Notes under the pieces: model-generated
Database searches by the model: none
What the model saw: the letters and a program-made list of their open reading frames with translations, nothing else
What the model was told of the DNA's origin: nothing
Source of the DNA: Sphaerisporangium rubeum
GTDB lineage: Bacteria; Actinomycetota; Actinomycetes; Streptosporangiales; Streptosporangiaceae
Assembly (NCBI RefSeq): GCF_014207705.1
Contig: NZ_JACHIU010000001.1
Span: 248,001 to 312,000, forward strand
Length of the DNA stretch: 64,000 nucleotides
Direction of reading: 5' to 3'
Translations under genes and position numbers: made by a program
In this document: in pieces, positions 61,439 to 64,000 of the stretch
Layout: each line of letters begins with the position of its first letter
How positions within the stretch are numbered: the first letter of the stretch is position 1

Positions 61439-62590
61439 GTGTTAACGCTAACTCGTCGCCGCCGGCCCGGCGCGCTCAGCCGCCGCTCGGCCGCCGTCCT
61501 GCTGTCCCTGGCCCTCGCCGTCACCGGGTTCGCCTTCTGGTCCGGCGCCGCGAGCGCGGAGTCCAACGGCGGGACGCGGGTGATGCCGCTCGGTGACTCG
61601 ATCACCGAGGGGACGCAGGTTCCTGGTGGGTACCGGATCGGGCTGTGGCAGCGGCTGGTGAGTGGCCGGTACACGGTGGATTTCGTGGGGTCGCAGTTCA
61701 ACGGTCCGTCGAGTCTGGGTGATCATGATCATCAGGGTCATCCGGGGTGGCGGATCGATCAGATCGACGCGAATGTGCAGGGGTGGCTGCGGACGCAGAA
61801 CCCGCGGTCGGTGCTGTTGCACATCGGGACCAACGACATTCTGCAGAACTACAACGTCAGTGGTGCGCCGGGCCGGTTGTCGTCGCTGATCGACAAGATC
61901 ACCTCCACGGTGCCGAACGCGGATGTGTTCGTGGCGACGATCATCCCGTTGTCGAACTCCGGTCAGGAGAACGCGGCGCGCAACTTCAACGCGCAGATCC
62001 CGGGGATCGTGCAGGGCAAGGTCAACAGCGGCAAGAAGGTCCACCTGGTCGACATGCACGCCACGCTGACCACCGGCGACCTCATCGACGGCATCCACCC
62101 CACCGCAGGCGGCTACGACAAGATGGCCGCCACCTGGTACCGCGCACTCCAGTCGGTCTCCGGCAGCATCGGCCAGCCCGGGGGCAGCAGCCCGACCCCG
62201 ACGCCGACCCCCACGCCGACACCGACCCCCACCCCCACGCCGACGCCGACTCCCACGCCGACTCCGACTCCCACGCCGACCCCCGGCGGCAAGTCGTGCA
62301 CGGCGACGTACGCGATCACCGGCCAGTGGGGCGGCGGTTTCCAGGCCGACGTGGTCGTCACCGCCGGCAGCGCGCCGATCTCGTCGTGGACGGTGACGTG
62401 GCGGTTCGCCAACGGCCAGGCCGTCACCCAGTCGTGGAGCGCCACGATCACCAGCAGCGGTGCCGACGTCACCGCGCGCAACGTCGACTACAACGGCGCG
62501 CTCGGTGCCGGCGCGAAAGCACAGTTCGGGTTCCTCGGCTCATGGAACGGCACCAACAGCGCGCCTGTGCCGTCCTGTACCGCGGCCTGA
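61439..62590 (+). CDS. Secreted SGNH/GDSL esterase (CE3-like acetyl xylan esterase) with C-terminal CBM2
   Basis: 383 residues if the GTG at 61439 is the start, which gives a normal signal peptide (RRRRPGALSRRSAAVLLSLALAVTGFAF, cut near ASA). The ATG at 61352 would add 29 atypical residues. SGNH motifs: MPLGDSITEG (Ser), HIGTNDILQNY (Asn) and DLIDGIHPTAGGYDKMA (Asp-His). A Pro-Thr linker encoded at about 62190-62285 joins a CBM2 (CTATYAITGQWGGGFQADVVV...). Likely removes acetyl groups from xylan beside GH10. A TGTTAACGCTAACT palindrome (61440-61453) overlaps the first codons. Codons 61600-61950 have more T/G third positions than the rest. Confidence 0.88.
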   Translation: MLTLTRRRRPGALSRRSAAVLLSLALAVTGFAFWSGAASAESNGGTRVMPLGDSITEGTQVPGGYRIGLWQRLVSGRYTVDFVGSQFNGPSSLGDHDHQGHPGWRIDQIDANVQGWLRTQNPRSVLLHIGTNDILQNYNVSGAPGRLSSLIDKITSTVPNADVFVATIIPLSNSGQENAARNFNAQIPGIVQGKVNSGKKVHLVDMHATLTTGDLIDGIHPTAGGYDKMAATWYRALQSVSGSIGQPGGSSPTPTPTPTPTPTPTPTPTPTPTPTPTPTPTPGGKSCTATYAITGQWGGGFQADVVVTAGSAPISSWTVTWRFANGQAVTQSWSATITSSGADVTARNVDYNGALGAGAKAQFGFLGSWNGTNSAPVPSCTAA

Positions 62591-62617
62591 CCCCGACCCA
62601 CCCGCTGGAGGAACACA

Positions 62618-64000
62618 GTGCGCGTCACTCCCTACCGCCGCAGATTCGCGGCCGTGGTCGCGGCGATGCTGACCACGCTAGGACTCGTCAACGCCGTCTC
62701 GGCGAACGCCGCCGTCGGATGCCGCGTCACCTACACGGTGACCAATGAATGGGGTGGCGGCTTCGGCGCGAACGTCGTCATCGACAACCTCGGTGACCCG
62801 GTCAACGGCTGGCGGCTGACCTGGTCGTTCGCCGCCGGCCAGACCGTCACCCAGTTGTGGAACGGGACCGTCGCGCAGTCCGGCTCGCAGGTCACCGTCA
62901 CCAACGCCGCGTACAACGGAAGCATCCCCACGAACGGCAACGTCTCGTTCGGCTTCAACGGCTCGTGGACCGGCAGCAACCCCGTGCCGTCGAGCTTCGC
63001 GCTCAACGGCACCACCTGCACCGGCACCACCGGCCCGTCCCCGACCCCGACGCCGACGGTCACCCCGACCCCGACTCCCACCCCCACGCCGACACCGACT
63101 CCGACACCCACCCCGACTCCGACACCGACTCCCACCCCGACACCGACGCCGACTCCCACTCCGACGCCTAGCGCGTCGTACAACAACCCGGTGGTGTGGC
63201 AGGACTTCCCGGATGTGGACATCATCCGTGTCGGTGAGGCGTACTACATGTCGTCGTCGACGTTCCACTATTCGCCTGGTGCGCCGATTCTTCGGTCGTA
63301 TGACCTGGTGAACTGGGAGTTCGCGGGTCACTCGGTGCCGACGCTGGACTTCGGCAACAAGTACAGCATGGTGGGTGAGCGTGCGTATGTGGACGGGATC
63401 TGGGCCTCGGCGTTCGCGCACCGTCCGAGTAACAACCAGTTCTACTGGCTGGGGTGCATCGACTTCGCCCGGACGTATGTGTACTCGTCCTCGACGGTGG
63501 AGGGTCCCTGGCAGCGGCGTTCCACGATCAACAAGTGTTACTACGACGCTGGTCTGCTGGTGGACGACAACGACACGATGTATGTGGCGTACGGGAACAC
63601 GCAGATCAGTGTGGCGCAGTTGTCGGCGGACGGTACCAGTGAGGTGCGGTCGCAGCAGGTGTTCAGTACTCCTTCCAGTGTCGGGACGTTGGAGGGTGCG
63701 CGGTTCTACAAGCGCAATGGTGCCTATTACATCTGGCTGACGCGTCCGGCCAATGGTCAGTACGTGTTGAAGTCGACCAATGGTCCGTTCGGTCCGTATG
63801 AGATGCGTCAGGTGCTGCTGAACATGCCGAGTCCGATCTCTGGTGGCGGTGTGCCGCATCAGGGTGGGCTGGTGCAGACGCAGAACGGTCAGTGGTACTA
63901 CATGGCGTTCGTGGACGCCTATCCGGGTGGCCGGGTGCCGGCGATGGCGCCGATCACCTGGACCTCCGACGGCTGGCCGACCGTGACCACCGTCAACGGC
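62618..64000 (+). CDS. Secreted CBM2-GH43 glycosidase (3' end beyond window)
   Basis: 461 codons visible, open at the right edge. The GTG at 62618 follows GGAGGAA (62607-62613), 27 bp after the SGNH-esterase stop, so the two are likely cotranscribed. Signal peptide 1-31 (YRRRFAAVVAAMLTTLGLVNAVSANA). CBM2 about 33-135 (CRVTYTVTNEWGGGFGANVVI...). Pro-Thr linker about 139-186. GH43 from 188 (NNPVVWQDFPDVDIIRVGEAYYMSSS). The GH43 portion is nearly identical to that of the gene at 44195-46309, while the binding module differs (CBM2 versus CBM13). Expected to continue into the same C-terminal sandwich beyond the window. Confidence 0.92.
   Translation, partial: MRVTPYRRRFAAVVAAMLTTLGLVNAVSANAAVGCRVTYTVTNEWGGGFGANVVIDNLGDPVNGWRLTWSFAAGQTVTQLWNGTVAQSGSQVTVTNAAYNGSIPTNGNVSFGFNGSWTGSNPVPSSFALNGTTCTGTTGPSPTPTPTVTPTPTPTPTPTPTPTPTPTPTPTPTPTPTPTPTPTPSASYNNPVVWQDFPDVDIIRVGEAYYMSSSTFHYSPGAPILRSYDLVNWEFAGHSVPTLDFGNKYSMVGERAYVDGIWASAFAHRPSNNQFYWLGCIDFARTYVYSSSTVEGPWQRRSTINKCYYDAGLLVDDNDTMYVAYGNTQISVAQLSADGTSEVRSQQVFSTPSSVGTLEGARFYKRNGAYYIWLTRPANGQYVLKSTNGPFGPYEMRQVLLNMPSPISGGGVPHQGGLVQTQNGQWYYMAFVDAYPGGRVPAMAPITWTSDGWPTVTTVNG
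63034..63170 (+). repeat. Pro-Thr linker simple-sequence repeat
   Basis: A CCGACN/CCCACN hexamer repeat encoding (Pro-Thr)n. Equivalent tracts lie at about 40388-40500, 44762-44810, 59500-59620 and 62193-62285 in the other modular enzymes. Confidence 0.85.
63471..63983 (+). repeat. Copy of the identical GH43 block (partner 45114-45626)
   Basis: See the partner entry: same orientation, about 513 bp identical; the first difference after the block is at 63984 (G here, C at 45627). Confidence 0.9.

Overview
The window is very GC-rich, uses almost only G/C-ending codons, and starts many genes with GTG. It carries XRE/DUF397 pairs, tandem universal stress proteins, a DevR/DevS-type two-component system and secreted enzymes with CBM2, ricin-type and Pro-Thr linkers. 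This points to a filamentous actinomycete, most likely in the Streptosporangiales. The placement is inference from gene content; there is no rRNA to confirm it. No tRNA, rRNA, CRISPR array, prophage or insertion sequence was recognised.

Region 1 (about 1-33 kb) reads as a hypoxia/dormancy island. It holds two Acg-like nitroreductases, three PPOx/flavin-reductase-like proteins, two universal stress proteins, a DoxX-like membrane protein, a flavodoxin, a P2-type cation ATPase, an Hsp20 and a bd-type terminal oxidase (cydAB). It also holds a complete anaerobic carbon module: pyruvate formate-lyase with its activase, AdhE, pyruvate phosphate dikinase, GAPDH, and an ADP-forming acyl-CoA synthetase with an N-terminal GNAT domain. 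A DevS-like heme/GAF histidine kinase lies near the left end and a DevR/DosR-like regulator at the right end. The regulator keeps the phosphorylation and DNA-contact residues of mycobacterial DosR. About a dozen 14-bp sites of the form GGGAC-N4-GTCCC/GGCCC precede these genes. I saw none in the right half of the window. Two genes not obviously linked to the regulon, a tandem double amidase and a beta-family protein, sit inside the left part. A putative copper-type secreted protein with a CsoR-like operator also lies there.

Region 2 (33-39.4 kb) holds two DUF397 proteins and a matching XRE regulator whose start region appears frameshifted at a G7 run. They are followed by clpB, an SRPBCC protein and a zinc alcohol dehydrogenase.

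Region 3 (39.4-64 kb) is a polysaccharide-utilisation region. It has a GH18 chitinase, an acyltransferase, GH43-CBM42, CBM13-GH43, GH127-CBM13, GH27-CBM13, GH10-CBM2, SGNH esterase-CBM2 and CBM2-GH43 (running off the right end). Embedded in it are a sugar ABC operon (binding protein, two permeases, ROK fructokinase, a cytoplasmic GH68-like enzyme) with a divergent LacI regulator, and a lone YtfQ-like sugar-binding protein. LacI-type palindromes near TGTTAGCGCTAACA recur in five of the CAZyme promoters and suggest one regulon for arabinan/xylan side-chain removal and backbone cleavage. The two GH43 genes share about 510 bp of identical DNA, which indicates recent recombination.
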